From Pseudomonas sp. FP2335 (GTDB lineage: Bacteria > Pseudomonadota > Gammaproteobacteria > Pseudomonadales > Pseudomonadaceae), in assembly GCF_030687535.1 (NCBI RefSeq), contig NZ_CP117437.1, positions 4,175,501 through 4,239,500 on the forward strand: a stretch of 64,000 nucleotides of DNA, read 5' to 3'. Positions 47,076 to 55,058 of the stretch are shown piece by piece (the stretch's first letter is position 1; each line of letters opens with the position of its first letter). A program made the position numbers and the translations under genes. The notes under the pieces are model-generated. The model was not told the origin of the DNA. It saw only the letters and a program-made list of their open reading frames with translations, and ran no database searches.

Positions 47076-47864
47076 TCAGGGCATCGGCATTACATCGATG
47101 CGATAGGGCTCGAATATTTTCAGCATCTGCCCACTATCGCGCAAACGCTTGAGCAACTCGGTAAACGCCTGCGCCGTAATCGGCGCTTTCGGCCGCAGCA
47201 ACGCATAGTGGTGATACACCTGGTCAATGCGTTGCGAAACCAGGAACTGCCCGGCCATCTGTGCATTGCGCACCATGAAATCGCTCAGGTACGAACGGGT
47301 CACCAAGGCAATATCGGCACGCCCGCGTGCAACCATCAGCAGGTTGCTGTCATGGGAATAGGTCAACGTCGCGTTGAAGTGTTCGACCAGGTACTTGGGG
47401 TCGGGGTTGAAGTTGGCGAAGGCGTAGTGATAACCGCTGAACACCGCCAAACGTTTGCCATCCAGGTCGGTGAAATAGCTTTGGTCGCGTGCAGGCAGGC
47501 GTTGAGCGACGAACACTTCGGCGTCTTCCAGCCCCATGTCGACGCTGGTGTGGGCAATCTTCTGCCAGCCCCAGTCGGGGTTTTCGAAGATCGCCATGTC
47601 GACCCGGCCCTGCTCGAAGTCACGGAAGCGCCGCGGAATGGAGGTGGGTACCAGCACGAACTGGTAGTCGGTTTGCGACGTGTTCAAGGCCTCCACCAGT
47701 TGCGGCAGCAGCCCGGTGTCGGCGCCTTGCTCAGGGCGTACGGTGTAGGGCGGGAAGTGTGCCGCGCCGATCCTCACCAATTGCGCAGCCGAAGCCGGCA
47801 CCCAACATGCGGTGCCCAGTGCCCATAAAGTAACTCCTGCAGCCAGCCGCCATGGCGAAAACAT
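47076..47864 (-). CDS. Periplasmic amino-acid-type substrate-binding protein (SBP family 3), solitary
   Basis: This 262-residue protein has a signal peptide (residues 1-27, WRLAAGVTLWALGTACWVPA, ending SAA). Its fold resembles family 3 solute-binding proteins: AAHFPPYTVRPEQGADTGLLP opens lobe 1, GRVDMAIFENPDWGW the hinge and VFSGYHYAFANFN lobe 2. No permease or ATPase gene adjoins it, so it may be an orphan sensor or scavenging protein. The open frame begins at a TTG at 47927 with a purine-rich stretch ahead; the ATG at 47864 gives the clean signal peptide but no strong ribosome site. Substrate is unknown. Confidence 0.75.
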   Translation of the reverse strand: MFSPWRLAAGVTLWALGTACWVPASAAQLVRIGAAHFPPYTVRPEQGADTGLLPQLVEALNTSQTDYQFVLVPTSIPRRFRDFEQGRVDMAIFENPDWGWQKIAHTSVDMGLEDAEVFVAQRLPARDQSYFTDLDGKRLAVFSGYHYAFANFNPDPKYLVEHFNATLTYSHDSNLLMVARGRADIALVTRSYLSDFMVRNAQMAGQFLVSQRIDQVYHHYALLRPKAPITAQAFTELLKRLRDSGQMLKIFEPYRIDVMPMP

Positions 47865-47957
47865 CGAGGCACGCACCGTTTCATACTGTGATGGCGATAA
47901 GCTAGGCGTTTTTGTCGAGGGAGACAACTTTCCACCGCCAAATTAATAGCTTGCGCC

Positions 47958-48581
47958 TCAATCGGCCTTCAGAACCATCAGCAGCGCTTGCTCGGCCAAT
48001 TGCTCCAGGGTCAGGCTGCCCTCGGCGCGAAACCAGGTGGTGGTCCAGGACAAGGCCCCGGTCAAAAAGCGCCGGGTGATAAACACATCGCCCCTGATGT
48101 AGCCAGCCGCCTTGGCCTCGCCAAGTACCTGCAACCACAGGGCTTCGTACACGTCGCGCAGCGCCAGCACCTGGGCCTGGCCTTCGGCAGACAGCGAACG
48201 CCACTCGTACACCAACACCGCCATGGCCTCGCCGCTGCCGCCCATGATCGACTGCAATTCACAGCGGATCAGCGCCAGCACGCGTTCGCGCACCGTGCTC
48301 GCTTCTTCCAGCGAGGCGCGCATCATCGCCGTGTTGTAGTGGATGGTTTCTTCCATCACCGCGCGCAGGATCTCGTCCTTGCTCTTGAAGTGATGAAAAA
48401 TGCTGCCGGACTGGATGCCCACGGCACTTGCCAGGTCACGCACGGTGGTGCGCTCAAAGCCTTTGTTGCGAAACAGGTGCGCCGCGGTTTGCAGCAACTT
48501 GCCCCGGGCACTCTCGGGGTCGGTCAATTGGCCGGCGTCGACCATGGTGCGCATCACCCCCAGGGCTTTGTGCTCATCCAT
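47958..48581 (-). CDS. atuR: TetR-family repressor of acyclic terpene utilisation, AtuR
   Basis: AtuR represses the atu genes until a terpenoyl-CoA pathway intermediate or related ligand releases it. The 207 residues have the N-terminal TetR helix-turn-helix: LLQTAAHLFRNKGFERTTVR, DLASAVGIQSGSIFHHFKSK. A helical ligand-binding domain follows. The open frame begins at 48620, but MDEHKALGVMRTM at 48581 has AGGAG 8 bases ahead. It is divergent from atuA. Two copies of the palindromic element CCAAGCGCTTGCTTGG lie between the genes, agreeing with the published AtuR binding to two inverted repeats. Assignment rests on this context. Confidence 0.88.
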   Translation of the reverse strand: MDEHKALGVMRTMVDAGQLTDPESARGKLLQTAAHLFRNKGFERTTVRDLASAVGIQSGSIFHHFKSKDEILRAVMEETIHYNTAMMRASLEEASTVRERVLALIRCELQSIMGGSGEAMAVLVYEWRSLSAEGQAQVLALRDVYEALWLQVLGEAKAAGYIRGDVFITRRFLTGALSWTTTWFRAEGSLTLEQLAEQALLMVLKAD

Positions 48582-48638
48582 GCCTCTCTCCTCTACTTCT
48601 ACTGACGTCTTGGCCGGCAATTTAGGCCGTGGCCGCTA

Positions 48639-48656
48639 CCCAAGCAAGCGCTTGGG
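48639..48656. promoter_or_regulatory. AtuR operator 1
   Basis: CCCAAGCAAGCGCTTGGG has outer arms CCCAAG/CTTGGG and an AAGCGCTT palindromic core. It is the reverse orientation of operator 2 and lies 58 bases before the atuR start. Confidence 0.8.
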
Positions 48657-48681
48657 CAAAATCTATGTCCAGAGTTTACAA

Positions 48682-48699
48682 ACCAAGCGCTTGCTTGGT
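48682..48699. promoter_or_regulatory. AtuR operator 2
   Basis: ACCAAGCGCTTGCTTGGT has arms ACCAAG/CTTGGT; its reverse complement is nearly identical to operator 1. It lies 36 bases before the atuA start and would overlap the atuA promoter. Confidence 0.85.
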
Positions 48700-48734
48700 A
48701 GTCTCGGCAACAGCCATCAGAGCAAGGATTTCTC

Positions 48735-50513
48735 ATGAGTGACACGGTTCGTATCGGCTGCGCCAGCGCCTTCTGGGGCGACACCTGCACCGCCGCCGCC
48801 CAGTTGGTGCATGGCGGTGCGCTGGATTACCTGGTGTTCGACTACCTGGCGGAAGTCACGATGTCGATTCTTGCCGGAGCGCGGATGAAAGATCCCCAGG
48901 CCGGCTACGCCACGGATTTTGTCGAGGTGCTCACGCCGCTGCTGGCAGACATCCAGCGCCAGGGCATCCGCGTGATCAGCAACGCCGGCGGCATCCATCC
49001 CCAAGCCTGCGCCGCCGCCCTGCAAGCGGCCTGCGACAAGGCCGGCATCGCGCTGAAAATCGCCGTGCTGCTGGGCGACGACCTGCAACCCCAACTCAAA
49101 AAACTCGAAAACATCACCGACATGTTCGACGGCACGCCCCTGCCCCCCATGTGCGTGTCCGCCAACGCCTACCTCGGCGCGCCCGGCATAACCCAAGCGC
49201 TGGGGTTGGGCGCAGACATCATCATCACCGGCCGCGTGGTCGACAGCGCCGTGGTCAGCGCGGCACTGGTGCATGCCTTCAACTGGTCATGGCACGACTA
49301 CGACCGCCTCGCCCAAGCCGCGCTGGCCGGGCACATCATCGAATGCGGCGCGCAGTGCACCGGCGGCAACTTCACCGATTGGCGCGATGTGCCGGACTAC
49401 GCACACATCGGGTTCCCCATCGTTGAGGTCAGCGCCGACGGTCAGTTCACAGTGAGCAAAGTCGAGGGCACCGGCGGCCTGATCAGCGAACTGAGCGTGG
49501 CCGAACAACTGCTGTATGAGATTGGCGACCCACGCGCCTATTTACTCCCGGATGTGATCTGCGACTTCAGCCAGGTCACCTTGCAGCAACAGGGTGACAA
49601 CCGCGTGCGCCTGCACGGCGCCAAGGGCCTGCCGCCCAGCGACAGATACAAGGTCAGCGCCACCTGGCCGGACGGCTTCCGTTGCACCGCCAGTTGCCTG
49701 ATCGCCGGGATCGACGCCGTGGCCAAGGCCGAGCGGGTCAGCCAGGCGATCATCGACAAGACCGCCGAACTGTTCCGCCAACGCGGCTGGGCGCCGTATA
49801 CCGAGGTGAACATCGAACTGCTCGGCAGCGAAGCCACCTACGGCCCCCACGCCAGGCGCCACGACTGCCGCGAAGTGGTGGTGAAACTGGCGGTACGTCA
49901 CCCCAGCAAACAGGCGCTGGTGCTGTTCGCCCGCGAGATTGCCCAGGCCGCCACCGGCATGGCGCCGGGGTTGACCGGGATCGTCGGCGGACGGCCGACG
50001 GTGTATCCGCTGATCCGCTTGTTTTCGTTCCTGGTGGATAAATCCGTGTGCGCGCCGCTGATCGATTTCCAGGGCCAGCGTCACAACGTTGAACTTCCCG
50101 CCGCCGCCCGCCCCAGCACACCCACCGCCGCGGTTGCGCCCCCCAAGCCCGAGGGCCAGGCCGACGCCAGCGTGCCGCTGGTCAAACTCGCCGTGGCGCG
50201 CTCGGGGGACAAGGGCAACCACAGCAATATCGGCGTGATCGCCCGTGCGCCCGAGTACCTGCCGTGGATCGCTGAAGCGCTGACCCCCGAGGTGATCGTC
50301 GAGTGGATGGGCCACGTGCTCGACCCACAGCGCGGCCGCGTTCAACGCTGGTATCTGCCGGGCAGCCACAGCCTCAATTTCCTGCTGGAAAACGCCCTGG
50401 GCGGCGGCGGTATCGCCAGCCTGCGCATCGACCCGCAAGGCAAGGCCTTCGCCCAGCAACTGCTGGAAATCCCCATCGCCGTGCCGCAACACCTTGCTGA
50501 CCAACTCAACTGA
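48735..50513 (+). CDS. atuA: Acyclic terpene utilisation protein AtuA
   Basis: AtuA is required in the citronellol/geraniol pathway of Pseudomonas, though its reaction is not firmly assigned. The 592 residues comprise a large N-terminal AtuA domain (about 1-450: [52 protein letters not shown]) and a smaller C-terminal domain from about residue 480 that starts [20 protein letters not shown]. It is cytoplasmic. The ATG at 48735 follows AGCAAGGATTTC. It is the first gene of the atu operon, 221 bases from divergent atuR with two operators between. atuB follows after 13 bases. There is no sign of frameshift. Confidence 0.93.
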   Translation: MSDTVRIGCASAFWGDTCTAAAQLVHGGALDYLVFDYLAEVTMSILAGARMKDPQAGYATDFVEVLTPLLADIQRQGIRVISNAGGIHPQACAAALQAACDKAGIALKIAVLLGDDLQPQLKKLENITDMFDGTPLPPMCVSANAYLGAPGITQALGLGADIIITGRVVDSAVVSAALVHAFNWSWHDYDRLAQAALAGHIIECGAQCTGGNFTDWRDVPDYAHIGFPIVEVSADGQFTVSKVEGTGGLISELSVAEQLLYEIGDPRAYLLPDVICDFSQVTLQQQGDNRVRLHGAKGLPPSDRYKVSATWPDGFRCTASCLIAGIDAVAKAERVSQAIIDKTAELFRQRGWAPYTEVNIELLGSEATYGPHARRHDCREVVVKLAVRHPSKQALVLFAREIAQAATGMAPGLTGIVGGRPTVYPLIRLFSFLVDKSVCAPLIDFQGQRHNVELPAAARPSTPTAAVAPPKPEGQADASVPLVKLAVARSGDKGNHSNIGVIARAPEYLPWIAEALTPEVIVEWMGHVLDPQRGRVQRWYLPGSHSLNFLLENALGGGGIASLRIDPQGKAFAQQLLEIPIAVPQHLADQLN

Positions 50514-50526
50514 CAGGAGCGTGGCC

Positions 50527-51399
50527 ATGGCCTTCGATTCGATCTTCAAAGCCGACCTGTTCCAGGGGCACACCGTGATAGTCACCGGGGGTGGCAGCGG
50601 CATCGGTCGTTGCACCGCCCATGAGCTGGCGGCGCTCGGTGCGCGGGTGATCCTGGTGGGACGCAAGCCCGAGAAGCTGGAAAAAGTCGCGGCAGAAATT
50701 GCCGAAGACGGCGGCAACGCCCATTGGCTGGCCTGCGATATTCGCGATGAAGAGGCGGTGAAGGCGCTGGTCACGCAGGTTCTCAAGGAGCACGGGGCGA
50801 TCCACGGCCTGGTGAACAACGCTGGCGGCCAATACCCGTCGCCGTTGGCTTCGATCAACCAGAAAGGCTTCGAAACCGTGCTGCGCACCAACCTCGTCGG
50901 CGGTTTCCTGATGGCCCGGGAAGTGTTCAACCAATCCATGAGCAAACAGGGCGGCGCCATCGTCAACATGCTCGCCGACATGTGGGGCGGCATGCCCGGC
51001 ATGGGCCACTCGGGCGCGGCGCGCGCCGGCATGGACAACTTCACCAAGACGGCCGCCTTCGAGTGGGGCTGTGCCGGGGTGCGGGTCAACGCCGTGGCGC
51101 CGGGGTGGATTGCGTCCAGCGGCATGGACACCTACGAAGGTGCATTCAAGGCGGTGATCCCGACCCTGGGCGAACATGTGCCGCTCAAGCGCATCGGCAC
51201 CGAATCGGAAGTCAGCGCGGCCATCGTGTTCCTGCTCAGCCCCGCCGCCGCCTTTATCAGCGGCAGCACCCTGCGCATCGACGGTGCCGCGAGCCTGGGC
51301 AGCCGCGCCTGGCCATTGCACAAGGCGCAACCGCCGAGCGAGCCGTTCAACGGCTTCCACCGCGCGTATTTGCCCGATGTGCTCAAGGCGGAGCAATAA
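50527..51399 (+). CDS. atuB: Short-chain dehydrogenase/reductase AtuB
   Basis: AtuB is assigned to oxidation of citronellol or citronellal, or to another redox step, in the Atu pathway. The 290 residues hold the nucleotide-binding TGGGSGIGRCTAHELAALGA (about residues 21-40), LVNNAGGQYPSPL and VRVNAVAPGWIASSG. The catalytic YxxxK site of classical SDRs is not present: the region reads GMGHSGAARAGMDNFTK, closer to 2,4-dienoyl-CoA-reductase-like proteins. The ATG at 50527 has AGGAG about 9 bases ahead; a GTG two codons earlier is too close to it. atuC follows after 3 bases. Confidence 0.9.
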   Translation: MAFDSIFKADLFQGHTVIVTGGGSGIGRCTAHELAALGARVILVGRKPEKLEKVAAEIAEDGGNAHWLACDIRDEEAVKALVTQVLKEHGAIHGLVNNAGGQYPSPLASINQKGFETVLRTNLVGGFLMAREVFNQSMSKQGGAIVNMLADMWGGMPGMGHSGAARAGMDNFTKTAAFEWGCAGVRVNAVAPGWIASSGMDTYEGAFKAVIPTLGEHVPLKRIGTESEVSAAIVFLLSPAAAFISGSTLRIDGAASLGSRAWPLHKAQPPSEPFNGFHRAYLPDVLKAEQ

Positions 51400-51402
51400 A
51401 CC

Positions 51403-53019
51403 ATGCCAGTGCTTGAATCCTTGATCGACCCCCACAGCGCCCAGTTCGCGCAGAACCGTGAAGCCATGCTGGTGGGCATCCAGCACCTGCGCCAATTGGA
51501 GCAGAACCTGCTGAACAAGGCCGAGGAGGCCAGGCCCAAGTTCGACAAGCGCGGGCAACTGCTGCCCCGTGAGCGCCTCAATCTGCTGCTGGACCCGGGC
51601 GCGCCGTTCCTCGAACTCGCCAGCCTGGCCGGCTACAAGCTGCACGACGACAAGGACGGCAGCGCCGCCGGCGGTGGCTTGATCGCCGGTATCGGCTACG
51701 TCAGTGGCGTGCGCATGCTGGTGGTGGCCAACAACAGCGCGATCAAGGGCGGCACGATTTCCCCCACGGGGCTGAAAAAATCCCTGCGCCTGCAACAGAT
51801 CGCCATGGAAAACAAACTGCCGGTGGTGACCCTGGCCGAGAGCGGCGGTGCCAACCTCAACTATGCCGCCGAAATTTTCGTCGAAGGTGCGCGCAGCTTT
51901 GCCAACCAGGCGCGCATGTCGGCCATGGGCTTGCCGCAGATCACCGTGGTGCACGGTTCGGCCACGGCGGGCGGGGCGTATCAGCCGGGGTTGTCGGATT
52001 ACGTGGTGGTGGTGCGCGGCAAGGCCAAGCTGTTCCTCGCCGGGCCGCCGTTGCTCAAGGCGGCCACCGGCGAAGTCGCCACCGATGAGGAACTGGGCGG
52101 TGCCGAAATGCACGCCCAAATCGCCGGCACCGCGGAATACCTGGCGGAAAACGATGCCGATGGCGTGCGCATCGTGCGTGAGATCGTCAGCGCTTTGCCA
52201 TGGAATGATCAACTGCCGCAGGTGCCCAAGCGCGCCTACGACGAACCGCTCTACCCCATCGAAGAGCTGCTGGGCCTGATCCCGGACGACCCGAAAAAAC
52301 CCTACGACGTGCGCGAGATCCTCGCGCGCCTGGCCGACGCGTCGCGCTTGCTCGAATTCAAGGGCGAGTTCGATGCCCACACCGTCTGCGGCCACCTGCA
52401 CATCCAGGGCCGCGCCGTCGGCGTGATCGGCAACAACGGCCCGATCACGCCAAAAGGCGCGAGCAAGGCTGCGCAATTTATCCAGCTGTGCGACCAGAGC
52501 CGCACGCCACTGCTGTTCCTGCACAACACTACCGGTTTCATGGTCGGCACCGAATCCGAACAGCAAGGGGTGATCAAGCACGGCGCGAAGATGATCCAGG
52601 CGGTGGCGAATGCGCGGGTGCCTAAACTGACGATTGTGCTCGGCGGCTCCTACGGCGCCGGCAACTATGCAATGTGCGGCCGTGGCCTGGACCCGCGCTT
52701 CATCTTCGCCTGGCCTAACAGCCGCACGGCGGTGATGGGCGGCGCGCAGGCGGGCAAGGTGCTGCGGATCGTCACCGAGGCCAAGCAATTGAAAGACGGC
52801 CTGGTGCCCGATCCCAAGGTGCTGGACATGCTGGAGCAAGTCACCGCGCAGAAGCTCGACAGCCAGTCCACCGCGCTCTACGGCAGTGCCAACCTGTGGG
52901 ACGACGGGCTGATCGACCCCCGGGATACACGGACCCTGCTCGGCTTTCTGCTGGACCTTTGCCACGAGGCCCAGATGCGTGAACTGCAACCCAATACCTT
53001 CGGCGTAGCGCGCTTCTAG
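51403..53019 (+). CDS. atuC: Geranyl-CoA carboxylase beta subunit (carboxyltransferase)
   Basis: AtuC is the carboxyltransferase half of geranyl-CoA carboxylase, moving CO2 from biotin to cis-geranyl-CoA to give isohexenylglutaconyl-CoA. The 538 residues match the acetyl/propionyl-type carboxyltransferase fold. The N-terminal half has KGGTISPTGLKKSLRLQQIA and ESGGANLNYAAEIF. The C-terminal half has HNTTGFMVGTESEQQGVIKH and GGSYGAGNYAMCGR. It begins MPVLESLIDPHSAQF 3 bases after atuB. The alpha subunit is atuF, four genes on. It is distinct from leucine-pathway methylcrotonyl-CoA carboxylase by its neighbours; the sequences of the two enzymes are close. Confidence 0.93.
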   Translation: MPVLESLIDPHSAQFAQNREAMLVGIQHLRQLEQNLLNKAEEARPKFDKRGQLLPRERLNLLLDPGAPFLELASLAGYKLHDDKDGSAAGGGLIAGIGYVSGVRMLVVANNSAIKGGTISPTGLKKSLRLQQIAMENKLPVVTLAESGGANLNYAAEIFVEGARSFANQARMSAMGLPQITVVHGSATAGGAYQPGLSDYVVVVRGKAKLFLAGPPLLKAATGEVATDEELGGAEMHAQIAGTAEYLAENDADGVRIVREIVSALPWNDQLPQVPKRAYDEPLYPIEELLGLIPDDPKKPYDVREILARLADASRLLEFKGEFDAHTVCGHLHIQGRAVGVIGNNGPITPKGASKAAQFIQLCDQSRTPLLFLHNTTGFMVGTESEQQGVIKHGAKMIQAVANARVPKLTIVLGGSYGAGNYAMCGRGLDPRFIFAWPNSRTAVMGGAQAGKVLRIVTEAKQLKDGLVPDPKVLDMLEQVTAQKLDSQSTALYGSANLWDDGLIDPRDTRTLLGFLLDLCHEAQMRELQPNTFGVARF

Positions 53020-53032
53020 GAGAACAATAAAA

Positions 53033-54190
53033 ATGCTGTTTACCCAGGAACATCAGGAACTGCGCCGCACCGTGCGCGCCTTCGTCGACCGCGAGATCAA
53101 CCCCTATGTGGATGAATGGGAAAAAGCCGGGCGCTTTCCCATCCACGAGATCTTCCGCAAGGCCGGCGACCTCGGCCTGCTGGGCATTTCCAAGCCGGAA
53201 CAATTCGGCGGCATGGGCCTGGACTACAGCTACTCCATCGTCGCCGCCGAAGAATTCGGCAGCATCCGCTGCGGCGGCATCCCCATGGCCATCGGCGTGC
53301 AGACCGACATGTGCACCCCCGCCCTCGCCCGCTTCGGCAGCGATGAACTGCGCGAGGAGTTCCTGCGCCCGGCCATCAGCGGCGAGCAGGTCGGCTGCAT
53401 CGGCGTGTCGGAAGTGGGTGCCGGTTCAGATGTGGCCGGGCTCAAGACCCATGCGCGCAAGGACGGCGACGACTACGTGATCAACGGCAGCAAAATGTGG
53501 ATCACCAACTCGCCCAGCGCCGACTTTATCTGCCTGCTGGCCAACACCTCCGACGACAAGCCGCACATCAACAAATCGCTGATCATGGTGCCGATGAACA
53601 CACCGGGGATCAGCGTCAGCCAGCCCCTGGAAAAGCTCGGCATGCACAGCTCCGAGACCGCCCAGGTGTTCTTCGACAATGTGCGCATACCACAGCGCAA
53701 CCGCATCGGCCACGAAGGCGCGGGCTTCATGATGCAGATGTTGCAGTTCCAGGAAGAACGCCTGTTCGGCGCGGCCAACATGATCAAGGGCCTGGAGTAC
53801 TGCATCGACAGCACCATCGAGTACTGCAAGGAACGCCAGACCTTTGGCAAGGCGCTGATCGACAACCAGGTCATCCACTTTCGCCTGGCCGAACTGGCCA
53901 CCGAAATCGAATGCCTGCGCGCGCTGGTCTACCAGGCCACCGAGCAATACATCAAAGGCCAGGACGTCACGCGCCTGGCGTCCATGGCCAAGCTCAAGGC
54001 CGGGCGCCTGGGGCGTGAAGTCAGCGACAGCTGCCTGCAATACTGGGGCGGCATGGGCTTTATGTGGGACAACCCGGTGGCGCGCGCCTATCGCGATGTG
54101 CGCCTGGTGTCGATTGGTGGCGGCGCCGACGAAATCATGCTGGGCATCATCTGCAAACTGATGGGCACCTTGCCGGGGAAAAAACCATGA
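53033..54190 (+). CDS. atuD: Citronellyl-CoA dehydrogenase (acyl-CoA dehydrogenase) AtuD
   Basis: AtuD introduces the double bond that turns citronellyl-CoA into geranyl-CoA, with electrons passing to ETF. The 385-residue FAD protein shows acyl-CoA dehydrogenase signatures: EQVGCIGVSEVGAGSDVAGL near residue 125, INGSKMWITNSPSADFICLL near residue 150, and QYWGGMGFMWDNPVARAYRD near the C-terminus. It is cytoplasmic. The ATG at 53033 has AGGAGAAC ahead. Its stop overlaps the atuE start. The paralogue for leucine degradation would sit in a liu cluster, not seen here. Confidence 0.92.
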   Translation: MLFTQEHQELRRTVRAFVDREINPYVDEWEKAGRFPIHEIFRKAGDLGLLGISKPEQFGGMGLDYSYSIVAAEEFGSIRCGGIPMAIGVQTDMCTPALARFGSDELREEFLRPAISGEQVGCIGVSEVGAGSDVAGLKTHARKDGDDYVINGSKMWITNSPSADFICLLANTSDDKPHINKSLIMVPMNTPGISVSQPLEKLGMHSSETAQVFFDNVRIPQRNRIGHEGAGFMMQMLQFQEERLFGAANMIKGLEYCIDSTIEYCKERQTFGKALIDNQVIHFRLAELATEIECLRALVYQATEQYIKGQDVTRLASMAKLKAGRLGREVSDSCLQYWGGMGFMWDNPVARAYRDVRLVSIGGGADEIMLGIICKLMGTLPGKKP

Positions 54191-54948
54191 ATACCCTGCT
54201 GCTGGAATCACACAACGGTGTGCTGCACATCACCCTCAACCGTCCGCAATCGCGCAATGCGATGAGCCTGGAGATGGTCAACGAACTGCATGCCGTGTTG
54301 GCTCAGCTGGATGGCCACACGCGAGCGCTGGTGATCAGCGGCGCCGGTGGGCATTTTTGCGCCGGCGCGGATGTGAAGGACCTGGCCGCTGCGGGCAGTG
54401 ATTTGCAGGCGCTGAACCGGGCGTTCGGCACCTTGCTGCAAGCCGTCGAAGCCGTGCCGCAGGTGGTGATCGTAGTGCTGCAAGGCGCGGTGCTCGGCGG
54501 TGGGTTTGGCTTGGCCTGTGTGAGCGACATCGCACTGGCTGATCATCAGGCGCAGTTCGGCTTGCCGGAGACAGGCCTGGGGTTGCTGCCAGCGCAGATT
54601 GCGCCGTTTGTGGTCAAGCGCATCGGCCTGACCCAGGCACGGCGGCTGGCGCTGACGGCAGCGCGGTTCGATGGGGTGGAGGCGCAGCGGTTGGGGGTGG
54701 TGCACTTTACCGAGCGCGATCCCCAGGCATTGGCCGAGCGCCTGGATGAGGTGTTGGGCCAGGTGTTGCGCTGCGCGCCGGGGGCGAATGGGCGGACCAA
54801 GGCGTTGTTGTTGGCCAGTGTGGATGAGCCGCTGGAACGGGTGTTGGATCGTGGGGCGCAGTGGTTTGCCGAAGCGGTGCGCGGGGAGGAAGGGATTGAG
54901 GGGACGCGGGCGTTTGTGCACAAGCGCAAGCCTGGGTGGTGCAAATGA
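54187..54948 (+). CDS. atuE: Isohexenylglutaconyl-CoA hydratase AtuE
   Basis: AtuE hydrates isohexenylglutaconyl-CoA, setting up release of acetate and the shortened chain. It belongs to the crotonase family with 253 residues. Oxyanion-hole segments GGHFCAGADVKDLAAAG and GAVLGGGFGLACVSDIALAD lie near residues 55-70 and 103-120, and FGLPETGLGLLP follows. The long open frame begins at 54064 inside atuD, but the ATG at 54187 overlaps the atuD stop (ATGA) and gives the family N-terminus NTLLLESHNGVLHITLNRPQ. A REP doublet of the common family follows within 5 bases of its stop. Confidence 0.9.
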   Translation: MNTLLLESHNGVLHITLNRPQSRNAMSLEMVNELHAVLAQLDGHTRALVISGAGGHFCAGADVKDLAAAGSDLQALNRAFGTLLQAVEAVPQVVIVVLQGAVLGGGFGLACVSDIALADHQAQFGLPETGLGLLPAQIAPFVVKRIGLTQARRLALTAARFDGVEAQRLGVVHFTERDPQALAERLDEVLGQVLRCAPGANGRTKALLLASVDEPLERVLDRGAQWFAEAVRGEEGIEGTRAFVHKRKPGWCK

Positions 54949-54951
54949 CGC

Positions 54952-55020
54952 CTTCGCGAGTAAGCCCGCTCCCACATTTTGAAATGCGTTCCACCTGTGG
55001 GAGCGGGCTTGCTCGCGAAG
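54952..55020. repeat. REP-like doublet inside the atu cluster
   Basis: CTTCGCGAGTAAGCCCGCTCCCAC and the outward-facing GTGGGAGCGGGCTTGCTCGCGAAG flank a 23-base spacer. It occupies most of the 110-base gap between atuE and atuF and could reduce readthrough. Confidence 0.9.
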
Positions 55021-55058
55021 AGGCCCGAACAAACACCCCATCAGCCGAGGGATAACCC

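Noticed and set aside
48599..48790. Small frame covering the AtuR operators
   Set aside because: The region is an operator/promoter stretch and the frame overlaps the atuA start on the opposite strand without a ribosome site.
50506..52989. 827-codon minus-strand frame opposite atuB and atuC
   Set aside because: It has shadow codon usage, and both plus-strand genes have full family motifs in a tight operon.
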